DNA of 64,000 nt, from assembly GCA_963678675.1 (NCBI GenBank), contig OY783192.1, forward strand, positions 34,255,250-34,319,249, given 5' to 3'. Under the pieces are notes generated by a model. It was not told the DNA's origin. It searched no databases and saw nothing but the letters and a program-made list of their open reading frames with translations. Positions 21,360 through 34,022 of the stretch are shown in pieces. The first letter of the stretch is position 1, and every line of letters starts with the position of its first letter. Origin of the DNA: Xiphydria camelus (lineage: Eukaryota > Arthropoda > Insecta > Hymenoptera > Xiphydriidae). The translations under genes and the position numbers were made by a program.

Positions 21360-24300
21360 ATGTCGCTGTACTTCGACACTCGGGTACAAAACCCGGAGAC
21401 CGCGTCGATAAGTACCTACGCGTCGTGGCACAACAATTTTCCTCTGCTGGCCGTCGCCGCCTATTCGCAGGACAAGGGAGGATTCGTCACGATTTACGAT
21501 GATCAGGGAGAGCCCTTGCAGGACGTCGAGTCTCCCGGACACTCGGTGGCACAGGTTACGGCGCTCTGTTGGCATCCCGAGAGGCGATGGTTGGCTGCCG
21601 GTTGGGAGAGCGGAGAATTACGGGTACGTGTGTCGATTCTCTGTCGCCAGGAAAGTCTTTAAAGATCAGGTGGGAAATCGATATTTTCTAATTTTCAGGT
21701 GTGGCCCGGCGATTCGGGCTGCGGCGAGTTCAATATAATAGTGACTCCGCATCGCGATCCCATTACGATCTTGCAGTGGAGCCAGCACGGAGGCAGATTG
21801 GTCTCCGCTGACTCTTCAGGCTCCGTCGTCGGCTGGAAAATAGATTCCAGGGGTCAACTCCTGATGGTGTTCCACCACGAGTTAAAAGACGCCTTCACGC
21901 ACATCGCTTTCAAGCTGGCTCCGCCGAAACCTGCCGTCGATATCAGGTATATCGAAGAGATCCGTCAGCGGACGTTTTTCTGATTTTATTGGCAGGCCGG
22001 ACGGTTCTTACGACAATTGCATCGTCTGGATTAGACGAGCTTTCGTAAACTCCTGCTTCTCTGCAAACGTACTAGGCAGAGTTGCTGCTACGGTTCTGTT
22101 GTATTTTTGATTCATTACGTATTTTCATAGTCTCTCTTGTAATGTACTTATAAACTTGCTTGAAATCAATCGTTTCTTATAATCCTCATATTAAATACCA
22201 AGGAAACTTATACAGATTTTATGTCGATCTTATTGTTTTTTATGATATTCAATGTGAAAATTATAAGAAACGATAGAACTTCTAGCTCTATGGTATTTTC
22301 GAATCTTTTCTACAGTTTTTTATCATTTTATATCGGATTTTTTTAGCACGGTTGCGTCTTTACAAATATGCTCCTCGAGAATTAAGAAGTATAAACGTAT
22401 TTCAAAAAAGATATAGCGTACAATAGTATGACTTCATGAAAAAGATCTCGCGTTATTGATTGTTATACCTTTGCAATCAGTGGTTTAGCGAAAGCAGCGG
22501 TAGCGGGCGACGAAAGAGCGCTTGACCTCTTCAGCTCCTGGCGTCCAAGAACCGCAGCACCGACTGCAGTCCCAACGCAACGGGATAATCACGCGTGCTA
22601 CATCGGCACTGCAATCGGTACTATCTTCTTCGTAGACGCGCAGGGTCAATGCGTCGAAGTTCTGAACACCGATGGAGCGACGCTTCATTGCCTGCTGCAT
22701 CATCAGACCAGAGATTCCATCGTTATCATGACCGAGGGTTTGAATATAGGACACTTTCAGGCAGATCCTATCACGGGGCGCCTGGTCGAACTCACGAAAG
22801 TAATTGGACTTTTTATAATTTTATTCGTTTCAAGCAATTCATTCGTCCCCAATGGTATTCCTTCATCCAAACTTTCAATGCTCTAAGGATATAAATTATG
22901 GAAATTTTGTAAAAACTCAATAAATAATTAAAATACATTGGCTTCATTGCAATTATAATTGTAAATGCAAAAGCTGTAAAAGCGAACAAGATTATAAGTA
23001 TGCAATTAGGCTTGAACTAATGACCTGCTATCTACATACCAAGTGCCGTTGAACGAATGCCCAAACTTAAAATATACAGGATGTAATAGCCAAGAGGGCT
23101 GAAGCAGGAGGAGCTTAATTTTGTTTAAAGTCTATACACTGATCAATGGTATGATTTCCTACAATCCCTTCACTTTGACAAAGAATTTACAACCGAGTGG
23201 ATTTCGAAGAACGGGGATCGTAGAAAGTCATGCGATTGATCAGTGAATTAACTCTGAACAAAATTAGGCTCCCCTGCTTCAGTTCTTTTAGCCGATACAC
23301 CCTGTATAGCGTGTCATGTGGCTACCATAAAAATTAAAAACCTTTATGCCATTTGATGAAGTAAACCCTAACTCGCGATAGATGTAGCCTCTTCTCGTAA
23401 GTGTAGATTCTCCAATCTTCGAACAACATAACAACACATTGCCGAGAAAATCTGAAGATGAGATCAATCGAAACCACCAGAAAATAACGCAACGTTCGTG
23501 ATTCAGGTGAAGCTCAGCGGCAGAAGCGATTTGTCACGATCCGGGCCCTCCTTATGCTGGGCAGGCGGCAACACCCTGGCTGTTCTGACGGGGGAATTAA
23601 CGATCAGGTGCTGGGATCTTCATACCGGCGATACCTATGTCTTGTCGCCGCCGGATGCTGCCTCGGGAAACATGGCCACACCACAGGAGATTTGCACCAG
23701 TCTCTCGTTTTGCAAGAACAACGGTAATTCTCGCTTTTATTTATTTAGTTTTTACAACATTTTCAAAATTGCTGACGCGTGCCTCTCTAATCATTTGTGC
23801 GGACCACGCTCAACTTGTGTATCGATGTTCTACGCAGAAACCTTGGCAGCCGGCACGAATCTGGGCACGATCTACCTGTGGAAGCGCAGAAACGTTTCCG
23901 ACACCGATGAAAACGGCTGGTCGGCGTATCCCGAATCGTGCGCGATCCACGGAACGGTCAAGCAGCTGACCTGGGGCGCGGCCCTACTGAGGAACCCCCT
24001 TCTCGCCGTCAACTGCATCACGAACGTCTTTGTACTTCGCCAGAAGCCGATGTGCGCGGCTTACAACGACGGCGTGAGCGCCAGTCAGTTGGCTCCGACG
24101 CAAATACTCCTGGAGATCGACGAGCAGAGCTACACCTTGAAGACCGACATTCAGGTGCAGATCGTGGCGGTCAGCAGGGAGTACGCGGCGGTCTCCTCGG
24201 GCAGACAGGTTGCCGTTTACCGAATCAACAGGGAAGCCACGTTGAACACAACCGTAATCGGATCGTTCAGCTGCGACACGGAGAAGATCCTGGTTCACGA

Positions 24301-27300
24301 GAGCACCTTGGTCATCCTGACGCCGATCGTCATACAGCTGAGGTCGGTGGACGGGAGCGTGAATCAGACGCTGCCGACGTCACCCGAGGAGGGTGAACCG
24401 ATCACGATGGAGCTAACGGGGCCCTACTTGACGGTGGCGTCGTTGAATGGCATTTTGAAGATCTGGGATCTCTCGAAATACGAGGCGAAGCTCCGTACCA
24501 GAGCCCTGACCACCTACGAGGCCATCGAAGATTTCGCGGAAATAATCGAGGCGAGGTGCAACTCGGACTGTCGTTGCGTTTCCATTACCGTTGCCATGGC
24601 TAATCTGATGCCGAGTTCGGTCCTTTACGTTTGGGACATCGAGAGTGATCAGATACACGAATACGACTTTGCCGATACCGACGACGCCAATGATGACGAT
24701 TTATCGTTGTAAGTATTTACTTAATTGATGTATGCAAATCGGGGTTGCTATTTCTGAAGTCTACAGTGTTACCTCTCCTTTTGCATGGTCGTGTTATTGG
24801 GCGAAACGATAGGATCACTTACATCCTATAGCGGAAAGTCGGGTAATTTGTACTATCTTCTTTCTGGAGGCCTTTTAGCTACAGCGGGAGGGTTTAACGA
24901 GAAGAGTTTGGTCTGAAAACCCAATTTTTTTATTTGAATCGTTTATTGTTAAAAGACGCCAAGTAACATTTTCGGGCATTTTCGTGTTTTGTCGGAAATG
25001 CGCATTTAGCATATAGACGCATCATTTAGTGCAGAAAGAATGCAAGTACGCATATCCTGCATGTGTTATTTCGGTGTGTCACTCAAGCCGTTTACTTTCA
25101 TTTTGGAAAATTAAACGTTTTTTGCAATTCCTGAAAAGTTTCCCAGAAGTCACTTAGCTTGTTTGAACAATATACGATTCATTTAGAATGTCGAAAGCGA
25201 TCAGGTTCACCAGCATGGAAATATATTGATTGACTTATATATGTACATTAGAAATATTTCTAAAATGTTAAATGTGTGAGCACTAAACTGATGTATTTTG
25301 AGATTACCTTTTGGAATTCTTTTTCGGTTCAGCGAGTTTCTCTGCTGCGGTGGAAAGTGATTAAACAAATAAGGAATTAGTATAATTCATTTAAAGATTC
25401 AAATTACCCGACTTTTTACTCAAACGAAGAACGAGCGAATCTAACGGGTAGAGACTAAAAGCCGAGTTTCATCTCGGATTAAAACAAAACTGGGGCTTGA
25501 ACAATGGAAGTAGACCGCGCTGAATGCTGATTAAGAAGCGAAACCCTCGTCATTTACCGAGCGACTAAATGCCGGGCTTTTTGCCGTATCGCGGCTTCCC
25601 GTGATTTCCCAGGAGCGCGCAGTGCAAGGGAAGATTGGTAACGACTCATTGTTGGGACACGGATGATTCGCGCCTCCTAATATGCCGGGCTCAGAAGTTA
25701 GAAACCAGAGAATCTAGGTCGGCGCCAAAAATGATCGCGGACGTCGAAAAAGTGAGTAAAGCACGAAGGGACGGAGCACGGCGAGCCAATATTAACTCTT
25801 CGTCGTTCGACAGCAAGAAACTACGAGCAGTGTAGTCCTGGTGTCGATGTTCGCCACGTCGGATCACGGAATAGTCATCCAGGACGTGCGTTCGATACAG
25901 GGCGACAATTGCCGCTTGTTGGGCGTGCAATCACCGCACATCATCGTCCTAAGCTCCGAGGTCAACGTCGGCAACGAGAGCAAGGTGACGCGCCTGCTGA
26001 TGCGGGACTTCGAAGAACTCGGCGTCTGCGACTCGGCCATGAAGAAGGCCATTCTGGAGTTCAGCTTTCACATAAGCGTCTCCAATATGGACGAGGCCTT
26101 TAAAGCGATCAAGACTGTCCAGAACGAAGCCGTTTGGAAGAGTTTGGCCAGGATGTGCGTGAAGACCAAGCAACAGGAGATGGCGCTCTTGTGTTTGGGT
26201 CACATGAAGCACGCGAGGGGTGCCAGAGCTTTGAGGGAGGCCATGCAGGACGACAGTTTAAATTTGGACGCGAAAATTGGGATTTTGGCCGTCGAACTTG
26301 GACTGTACGTAAGTATCTTTCTTCTTCTATCATTGCTTCGCCGCTAAACCACTGTCGTAAGTAAAACTTTGAAGAATAAGAAACGAGCATCGAATATAAA
26401 TAAATCTGTTTACATCAGAACGACGCGGAGCGTCTGTTCCGCGAAGCGAGAAGACTGGATCTCGTGGGTCGACTTTTGGAAGCTCGCAATAAATTTAAGG
26501 AAGCGATAGAATTAGCTTCGAACGAGAACAAAATTCGGGAGAAGACGAGCTATTACAACTACGCCCAAGCCCTGGAACAGGAGGGCAAGTTGTCCGAGGC
26601 CATCGAGACTTACACCAAAGCGGATTGTCACAGATTTCAAGTGCCCAGGATGCTCTTGGTCCGACCGCGTGAACTTCAGACTTACCTCGCCAATTCCGAT
26701 GATCCGTAAGTCTGCTCTTCATGCTGAACAGTAGAAGAAGCATTCCAGTGCTGCGTTGACGTTAACTCGCCTCTTTTATCGAACTCTGCATCTATTGGAT
26801 AATGGTTCAAGCATTTCTCCACCGTTTCGGCAATTTAAAGAGTTTATAATCGCTCAAACGCAACGAGTCACAGTTAAGGTACAGCGGCACCGAAAGAATC
26901 TAAGAAAAATCTTCCAGCGAGATCAAGAACTGGCACGCGCAGTATACGGAATCGATGGGCGACATGGAAGGTGCGTTGCGACTTTACGAAAGCGCCAACG
27001 ACACGTTGGCGATGGCGCGTTTGCTCTGCTATCTCGATCGCGAGGACGAAGCTTGCGAGTTGGTGACGAGGACCAACCACGCGGCTTCGGCGTATCACCT
27101 AGCCGCGCATTACGAGTCCAAAAACAACGTGTCCCAAGCCGTTCACTTCTATACGATGGCCAAGGCTTACACGAATGCCATTCGCATTTGCAAGGTAAAA
27201 TTGGAGAACGAAAATCGGGACGAAAAGTGACAACGGAGCAACTGATCCGACTCGCTTTCAGGAGCACGACATGACTGAAGAATTGTGGCCGCTGGCGATG

Positions 27301-28714
27301 CTGGCGTCGCGTCAGTCACAGATCGAGGTTGCCAAGTACTACGAGGAGATCGATCAGCCGGACAAGGCGGTGCTGCTCTACCACAAGGCGGGTCTGCTGC
27401 GCCGGGCGTTGGACCTCGCCTTCAAGACGCAACAGTACAACGCGTTGCAGCTGATAACGATGGACGTTAACGCGGACTCGGACCCGGCGCTGATACAGAA
27501 GTGCGCCGATTACTTCGTGCAGAACGAGCAGATCGACAAGGCGGTGGATCTGCTGGCGACGGGGAAGAATTACATGCGGGCACTGGAGTTGATTCAGGAT
27601 CACAACATCGCGCTCAGCGAGGATTTGGCGGAGAAGATGACCCTCGAGAAGGCGGAGAACGACACGGAACGCGAGAGGACGAGGATCGCCACGCTGGAGA
27701 GAATCGGCGAGATAGCGTTCGCCCAGGGCAACTATCACCTGGCCACGAAAAAGTTGACGCAGGCGGGGAACAAGCCGCGCGCGATGAAGGCGCTGCTCAA
27801 GTCCGGCGACACCGAGAAGATCTGTTTCTTCGCCCAGGTCTCCCGGCAGCGCGAGATCTACATAATGGCGGGGAATTATCTGCAGTCGTTGGACTGGCAG
27901 AATCAGCCGGAGGTGCTGAAGAACATCATCAACTTCTACTCGAAGGGCAAGGCGATGGATCTGCTCGCCAATTTCTACGTGGCTTGCGCTCAGGTGGAGA
28001 TCGACGAGTTTCAGAACTACGACAAAGCGTTGGACGCGCTCAATCAGGCGGGACGGTGCCTCGCGAAGGTGGCGTCACCGAAAGACGCGGAGGTCCACAA
28101 GAGGGCTGTCGACGTGGTGAATACGAGAATGGCGACTATCAAACGCTATTTGGACATTAAGAAGTGAGTATTTCAAAATTGAGCCTACGTAGGAAGACTT
28201 CTCTTCACTTTCAAGACCAGAATCGAAGATAACGCATTTTATTTTCTTAAATACCAATCGTATACTTAATTGTTTGCCGGACAAGCAATTTTCTCCCCAA
28301 AAAACAAACCACTCTTTGACTCGCATTTAGCGCATCGAAAGAAAATTACTTCTGATTCGACCTCGTTTTTCACGTGTTCGTCTCATTTAATTATGTACCA
28401 GATTGTTCGAGAGGGGTGAAACGGAAAGCGCGATGACGCAAGTGCGTCAATTGGTTGACGCGCAAGGAGCCAATTTGGAGCAATCGGTGCGCCGTGGCGA
28501 TCTCTTTGCTACGGTAACTCAGCATTACGCGAACATCGGAGAAATGGAGAAGGCTCGAAGTTCGATCGAGGAGCTGAAACGTCTCGTTCCTGGAATCAAC
28601 TTGAGCTATTACTACAACGTCAACTTGCTAGAAGCCCTTGGATATAAAATCAGTGTTCAAAGGGAAGAGAGTTCAGATAAGGACGACGGCATCGAGGAAC
28701 TTCTTGGCGAGTGA
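21360..28714 (+). CDS. IFT140: IFT140, intraflagellar transport complex A subunit
   Basis: IFT140 is a core IFT-A subunit for retrograde ciliary transport and import of membrane cargo; in insects it is needed in ciliated sensory neurons. Eleven phase-consistent exons: 21360-21623, 21699-21946, 22481-22799, 23507-23723, 23838-24708, 25613-25751, 25814-26308, 26419-26705, 26918-27194, 27262-28163, 28402-28714, for 1443 residues (human about 1462). Residues 1 to about 640 are two WD40 propellers (CWHPERRWLAAGWESGELRVW, LSGPYL-like TGPYLTVASLNGILKIWDL, LYVWDIESD). From about 700 the protein is alpha-helical TPR-like: LFREARRLDLVGRLLEARNKF, HAQYTESMGDMEGALRLYES, AKYYEEIDQPDKAVLLYHKAGLLRRALDLAF (shown in pieces only). 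The C-terminus ends DDGIEELLGE, an acidic tail typical of the family. Intron 4 (23724-23837) is 114 nt, in frame and stop-free, so retention would keep the frame. Confidence 0.97.
23077..23304. repeat. MITE with CAGG ends in IFT140 intron 3
   Basis: The ends are inverted over about 50 nt: TACAGGATGTAATAGCCAAG at the left and the complement of CCGATACACCCTGTA at the right, with inner blocks GAAGCAGG and AATTAGGCTCCCCTGCTTCAG. TA flanks both sides. A short internal-end fragment of the same family occurs at 42928-42957. Confidence 0.75.
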
Positions 28715-28818
28715 TGAAGGTGGATGACTAAAATAAGTATTTGTGGTCGCCACAAATGCGATGAAAGATGGTGCTACGTACATACATATCAATTCCGTCC
28801 AGTCATGTATAATTTATC

Positions 28819-28824
28819 AATAAA
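28819..28824 (+). terminator. Polyadenylation signal of IFT140
   Basis: AATAAA lies 105 nt after the stop. Confidence 0.6.
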
Positions 28825-29463
28825 TATTACAAGCTGCAATTGTTTAATTAATCTTGCATTATTTATCAGCCTTTCTTGAATATAATTACTTATAAGAATA
28901 ATTACTACTTGTACAATATAAATGCGAATCGAATTGAACTGTCGAATCAATTTCATTGGATTCGCAACTGTGTACGAATGAGAGAGACTTCAAACGAGCC
29001 GCTAAAAATATTAAAACTATTTCATAGATAATTAAAATGATTATTTTGACATTTCCGTGATTTCAAATAATCGATAATTGCTTGACAGTCTGTTGAAAAT
29101 CAATAATACGCAATAGATAAGAAATTTTTAAACGTGAATAGGCGAAATATAATAAGGAGAAATATCAATATTATACAGATTTTAGTTTTCGGCCACCATT
29201 GCGAAAATAATATACAGTCTAACTGAAGATATACGGACAACTGGGTTTCGAGTATTCGTCGGTGGCATGAATCATTGATCGAAGCCCTAGTAAGCTGAAA
29301 GAAAGGAGTCAATGTTTCTAGAAAAAACCGTTTAATTCTTATTAATCAGACTTACAAAGTACAGCCTAGCCTCGCTCCTCAAGTATCATACAGAGGTCTC
29401 CTTAACAACTATCCAAACGTAGCTTACACGATAATTTAAGAGTAACGTATTTACCATCAAACA

Positions 29464-29852
29464 ATATCAAACAGTGATCGAAACTCAGTGATGTATACTC
29501 TCCTTTTTTTTAAGGAAATTGAACTTTACGTTCGTGCGAGCATGATTACTTTTATCCTTTGATAATAATCTTCCACTTTAGGTCGCTCAGCATATCTCAT
29601 GATAATGTATGTGTATTCCATTTTTACGTTCTATAAATGTTATCCTATTTATTATCTGGTAGAACTTCGATGGTAAATACGTATTTTACATTGGAATTAC
29701 AAAATTCGATCAACATCCTATTCGATGAACGACCTAAAGTGGAAGATTATTATCAAAGGACTAAAATAATCATACTCGCACGAACGTAAAGTTCAATTTC
29801 TTTAAAAAAAAAGGAGAGTATACATAAATGAGTTTCGATCATCGTTTGATAT
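29464..29852. repeat. Foldback element, about 122-bp arms and 144-bp loop
   Basis: The left arm 29464-29585 (ATATCAAACAGTGATCG to AAGTGGAAG complement and GGTCG) is repeated inverted at 29730-29852. Arms are close to identical apart from small indels and a few substitutions. It sits between the convergent IFT140 and NASP genes. Confidence 0.85.
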
Positions 29853-30232
29853 TTTTGTCTCTCCGTTGATTTCTTTTTCTCTCATCGGCGTAAAAGACCC
29901 GATCGACGGAAATAAAATTAAAACAAGATAGGTATGCTTTCTCGTGGCAAAAGTAAAAAAAAATGAATTCACCCGTGAAAAAGAAGAAGTACTCGTACGA
30001 GCAGTGGGGCAAAGGATATAGGGGGGGCGACTACAGGAAGTGATCTTCTCATAAGTAGATGCGACAGCACCTTTGCGTTTTTGCGATTTATGATAAAGAA
30101 TTCGAGAATCAGTACAGGTAATATCTATAGAAAATCTCCGCGTCACGGAGTTCGGGAAGTCCTTTTGTTTGTGGTTATCCAGGACAAAGACCCACGCGGC
30201 AACAGTCTCCGTTTTCACAGCACCTCGCACGC

Positions 30233-30238
30233 TTTATT
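30233..30238 (-). terminator. Candidate NASP polyadenylation signal
   Basis: TTTATT on the plus strand reads AATAAA in the NASP direction. Confidence 0.45.
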
Positions 30239-30531
30239 ACTCGTGATCAAAGAATAAAAATGCCATACCCCGAGGGACTTACCCCGGGTCCCTTTCCTTT
30301 TTTCCCTATTCTTGATCCTAACGGCATTTTTCGCAATTCTCATCCGTTCGCACAGGTGCTCCTGCATCACCACCGGGAATAAAAATTGAAACGCGACCTC
30401 CGAGAAGCCGTCCTGTCGTAGTGGTAGAAATTGTTTAACGCGCGGGAAGACAAGAAACACTCGCATGGGCAAAGACGACGAACGCGGGAACCGTGTCGTC
30501 GCGCCCAAAGAAACCTCTCGAAACCTCCAAT

Positions 30532-31950
30532 TCAGGGAGTCTTCTCGGGCATGGGTTTTTTACATGCCGACGTAGGAGAAGACTCAACCTCGGCCTCGTC
30601 GGCCTTGCGTTTTTTGCGCACCAGATGCGAAATGTCGCTGGCCGGCTTGGCCACGTTGGGCGAGGTGGAGGAGGAGGAGGAACCCGCGGCATGCGTCGCT
30701 CCCTCGCTGCTGGTGCCCGCGCCATTGGAGCAACCCTCGGCGACCTTGCTCTTGATACCCTCGATGACGACGCGGCACGCCTCCTGCTTGAAGTCCTTCA
30801 TGTCGGCGATCTTCTCCTGGATCTCCGGCAGCAACTCCTTCAGCTCCTTGATCTCTCCCTCGACACTGTAGAAGGGATCGTCGCTGCTGGGCGGCTCGGT
30901 CGTCTCTTCCAGCTGCTTGATGCGCGCTTCCAGCAGCGAGGTGGCCTCGGCGAACTGCTCGATGCTCGCGTCGAAGTCGTTGGCCAGCGAGTGCGCCAGG
31001 CCCAGCTGATAGTGAATCTCGGCGATGGCTCGTGGCTCGCAGGGGTCGATCTTTCCCATGAGGTTCAGGCAGCCCTGGAGATCGGTCAGGGCGCCTTGAT
31101 GATTGCCGCCCTCCATGGCGACCTCGCCCAGCAGTCTGTAAGCCTCAGCCAGTTGCTTCCACCCGGGCGGACCGCGTTTAACGAGGACCAGCTTGGCCAG
31201 CTCCAGCACTTCCCAGGCGAGCTGCAGATTGTTCACTTCGTCCTCGTCGTCTTCCTTGTTCACGTCGTCCCCTTCGTCCTCTTCCTTCTCCGTTATGCCG
31301 TTCGACGTGGCCGCGCTGCCGTTTTGCTCGGTCGCCAGAGCCTGGCCGTTCGTTGTCGATGTGGTGGCCTTCTCGTCGTCGCACTCCGCGCTTTCCGGCT
31401 CCTTCTTGCGCTCCGCTAATTTGCTGTCGTCGGTTTTGTTGGATTCCGCCGATTTCGCGGGTTTCTCGGTGTCGGACAGCTCCGGTTTTTTCGTGGAAGT
31501 AGCCTCGTCTTCATTGGATTTCGACTCGTCGGTTTGTTTGTCACTGGTGGCCGATTCCTTGGCGGTCTCGGCTTCTTTCTTCTCGGTCGAACTTGTGGCC
31601 TCCTCGTTCGCTTCTGCCTTGCTCTCGGCTTCCTTCTCGTCCTCGTCGCCTTCCTCCTCGTCGTCGTCCTCGTCCTCCTCTTCTATCTCCTCCGTCTCCT
31701 CGGTGCCGGGAACGCCTCCGCCCAGGACTCCGGCTTCTTCACGCGCGAGGCCGAGCAGAGCGCGGCCGTAGAGCAGGTACGGGCCGCCGAGCTCGTCGGC
31801 CGTGTCACCGTGTTTCTGGGCTAGTAACTCGCAGGCTTGTGCTAAAGCGGTCACGGCCATGCTGTAATCGCGCACCAGCAGGTGACGCTTGCCCTGGGAG
31901 AGAGCCGCGGCGGGGTCGGTGAAGATTGCGCTTTCCTCGGCGTCGGCCAT
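30532..31950 (-). CDS. NASP: NASP-family histone H1/H3 chaperone (SHNi-TPR)
   Basis: NASP (Sim3/Hif1 family) binds soluble H3-H4 and linker histone in nucleus and cytoplasm. The coding sequence is a single uninterrupted exon of 472 codons plus stop. TPR1 covers about residues 8-70 (AAALSQGKRHLLVRDYSMA, YGRALLGLAREE). The second TPR is split by a very long acidic, Lys/Thr/Ser-rich insert (about residues 80-240, with EEDEDDDEEEGDEDE), as typical for NASP, and resumes with NNLQLAWEVLELAKLVL. The SHNi-TPR follows (AEAYRLLGEVAMEGGNHQGA, AEIHYQLGLAHSLANDFDA). A coiled coil and a C-terminal SDISHLVRKKRK block, the conserved bipartite-type nuclear signal, come next. ATG at 31950 is preceded by an apparent 5'UTR. 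The antisense strand has a 308-codon open frame that is only a shadow of the acidic codon bias. Confidence 0.95.
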   Translation of the reverse strand: MADAEESAIFTDPAAALSQGKRHLLVRDYSMAVTALAQACELLAQKHGDTADELGGPYLLYGRALLGLAREEAGVLGGGVPGTEETEEIEEEDEDDDEEEGDEDEKEAESKAEANEEATSSTEKKEAETAKESATSDKQTDESKSNEDEATSTKKPELSDTEKPAKSAESNKTDDSKLAERKKEPESAECDDEKATTSTTNGQALATEQNGSAATSNGITEKEEDEGDDVNKEDDEDEVNNLQLAWEVLELAKLVLVKRGPPGWKQLAEAYRLLGEVAMEGGNHQGALTDLQGCLNLMGKIDPCEPRAIAEIHYQLGLAHSLANDFDASIEQFAEATSLLEARIKQLEETTEPPSSDDPFYSVEGEIKELKELLPEIQEKIADMKDFKQEACRVVIEGIKSKVAEGCSNGAGTSSEGATHAAGSSSSSTSPNVAKPASDISHLVRKKRKADEAEVESSPTSACKKPMPEKTP

Positions 31951-34022
31951 CTGCGATTGGAAAAATTGGCTATGAGTTAGCGCGCCTGCTTTTTCTAATT
32001 GAGGGGTTGTGACGAACTATATTGGTCTCTTTCCGTAAATAATCCTGCACATTGATTCTCGCAGGCTTGTTGCGACTACGGTCGCGTAGTGGTTAGTAGA
32101 TGATAATGAAAAATTTAATTTTTGAAGAAAATACTACGCTTCGCTATTCTTAATATAATAAGTGTTACGGCATCACTCTTGGTTTATTACTGTTCCAGGA
32201 GTTTATTCTAATTTAAAAGTATCCCATAACAATTTTGCATTTATAATAGTTCTCTCTGGTCTACTTTACTCCCCTTTTTACTCAACTTTTGACTGGGAGA
32301 AAAATATAATTAAACACACGATATATCTATAGTAGTGGTAATGGTAATCGACCATAAATAGTAGTTGATATAACTATGATCACTGGCGTTTATCTATCAG
32401 TAAACGGATCTGTAATTAAATATCTTTTACTGAATCATTTTACAGCCTTTCCTAAAATTTGAGACTTTATGCTATTGGTTAGTATTCTACACATCATAAT
32501 GAGGAAGTAGACGATGTCTAGTGAAATATGAAAATACCTAATATTATATAAATTTTCTATATTTTCCCATCTGAAATGACTTTTTCTTCGCGAACCTCAT
32601 ACATATGTACATGTATCGTATGTAGATCCGATATATGTACACATGTTTGTACGATTGGCCGCAATAATCATGTATTCAGATAGCGAAGCTATTTCTTTAT
32701 AAGTTCGATATCGCGGCTACACTGTGCGGCTTTTAAAAATTTGTAAAAAAATGAATGAATAATATAAATTAATAAGTACATAATTTAATAATAATGGCTA
32801 AAGTAAAGTCCACCATAAGTGGGATAGTACCGTACACTTATCTCAGTTTGTCAGAGTCAAACCACTTTGCAAATACAAGTACATAGCGCGAAATAAACGT
32901 CTCATCGATCAGCGTAACGCGATAATGAAAATTGATATCTCGAGGGTTCTATAATCGAGAATGGTCGACCTACGAAGTGGTCGAGGGAGACGGAATGAGA
33001 AGCGGGTGAACTACCCCTACTTCTACAAGTGGTATGTACTGGAGTGAAGAATATAAGTAGAGTCCTGCTGTGGATTTTATAGAGAACGATAAAGCAGTCG
33101 GTAATTATCAGCGTTATTAAATATTTCGGACGTGAATTAAATTTTGACCAATTTATATTTTGAAACGTGATAATAATTGGAGCGATTCATTTATGTATAT
33201 ACATATACCCATAACTGAACAAGGGTAATTCAATTATGAAATTATTAAGAATAAAAGGGTTACAGATTTATTTCGGCACGAGATGGTCTGAGCTGGGAGG
33301 AAAGCACACAGTTTTAATAGGAAGTTTTGTCGTGTTTTCGCAACAGTGTAGTAGCAATTTTATTAATAAGAAATCTGCTACATAGGTACATAATTTAATA
33401 GCGAGCATTTTCGGTCTATAGACTCTGTATTCTAATTTTGTTTGATGTATAGTTTAGAGGGATTGCAGTTGTACTGTCTAAAGCGTCCCTGCTAAAAACT
33501 TCCGACAGTAATAAAAAGCTCGACATTCCATAACAAAATTTTTAATTTCACCCCACCACTTCCCTCTATCCCCTTTTCTTCCCGAGAAATAACAATACAA
33601 GGGCACTCCTGTATCATTCTCGAATGTTCCGCAGACCTATGTAGACCGTCCTCCCCTGGAGTGCGTCTAACCCCCTCGCCCTCCCCAAAACGAATCGGCC
33701 GAGATTTCAGGGTTGGTGGGTCGCTCCGTCGCAACCCGCGCGCGACGAGGTCAGCGTTCCCTCTACATCCGCACGATCCACGCAGCATCCGAGCGCGATA
33801 TAGCCGCGCGCGGAGGTCGGTTGGTCGATTCCGGCTGTGCGTCGTCGCGACGCAGAGGGCGTCGGCGTCGGGAGTCCGCGGAGGCGAGAGAAAGGGGCGG
33901 CGAACTCCGCGGGGTAGTACGGCGCGTTAGGGGCAGAGAACAATCCGCGAGAGCCGTTGCGAACGGCGCGTTCCGTCCGACGTGGTCGCGGGCTTGCAGT
34001 GGGCGCCTGGGCACGGCGAGGG
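31951..34022. other. Head-to-head spacer of NASP and the claudin-like gene
   Basis: The first 1.6 kb are AT-rich and empty. From about 33680 the sequence becomes strongly CpG- and GC-rich (many CGCG and GTCGCGACG words) up to the ATG at 34023, consistent with the promoter and 5'UTR of the claudin-like gene. Several 80-130 codon frames on both strands there are compositional artefacts. Confidence 0.6.

Larger units (their letters stand above)
28715..30531. other. Convergent 3' region between IFT140 and NASP
   Basis: It contains the two facing 3'UTRs and the inverted-repeat element at 29464-29852. A minus-strand AATAAA (TTTATT at 30233-30238) about 295 nt beyond the NASP stop is the likely NASP poly(A) signal. 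No further gene is seen. Confidence 0.6.

Noticed and set aside
23938..24396. 152-codon frame inside IFT140 exon 5
   Set aside because: Out-of-frame shadow of the WD40-coding exon.
27501..28160. 219-codon alternative frame within IFT140 exon 10
   Set aside because: It overlaps a strongly conserved TPR-coding exon; the alternative peptide is repetitive Arg/Gly/Glu sequence.
30493..31419. 308-codon plus-strand open frame opposite NASP
   Set aside because: It is a mirror of the GC- and GAG-rich acidic codons of NASP; the peptide is a low-complexity Leu/Arg/Gly run and the sense frame is clearly NASP.
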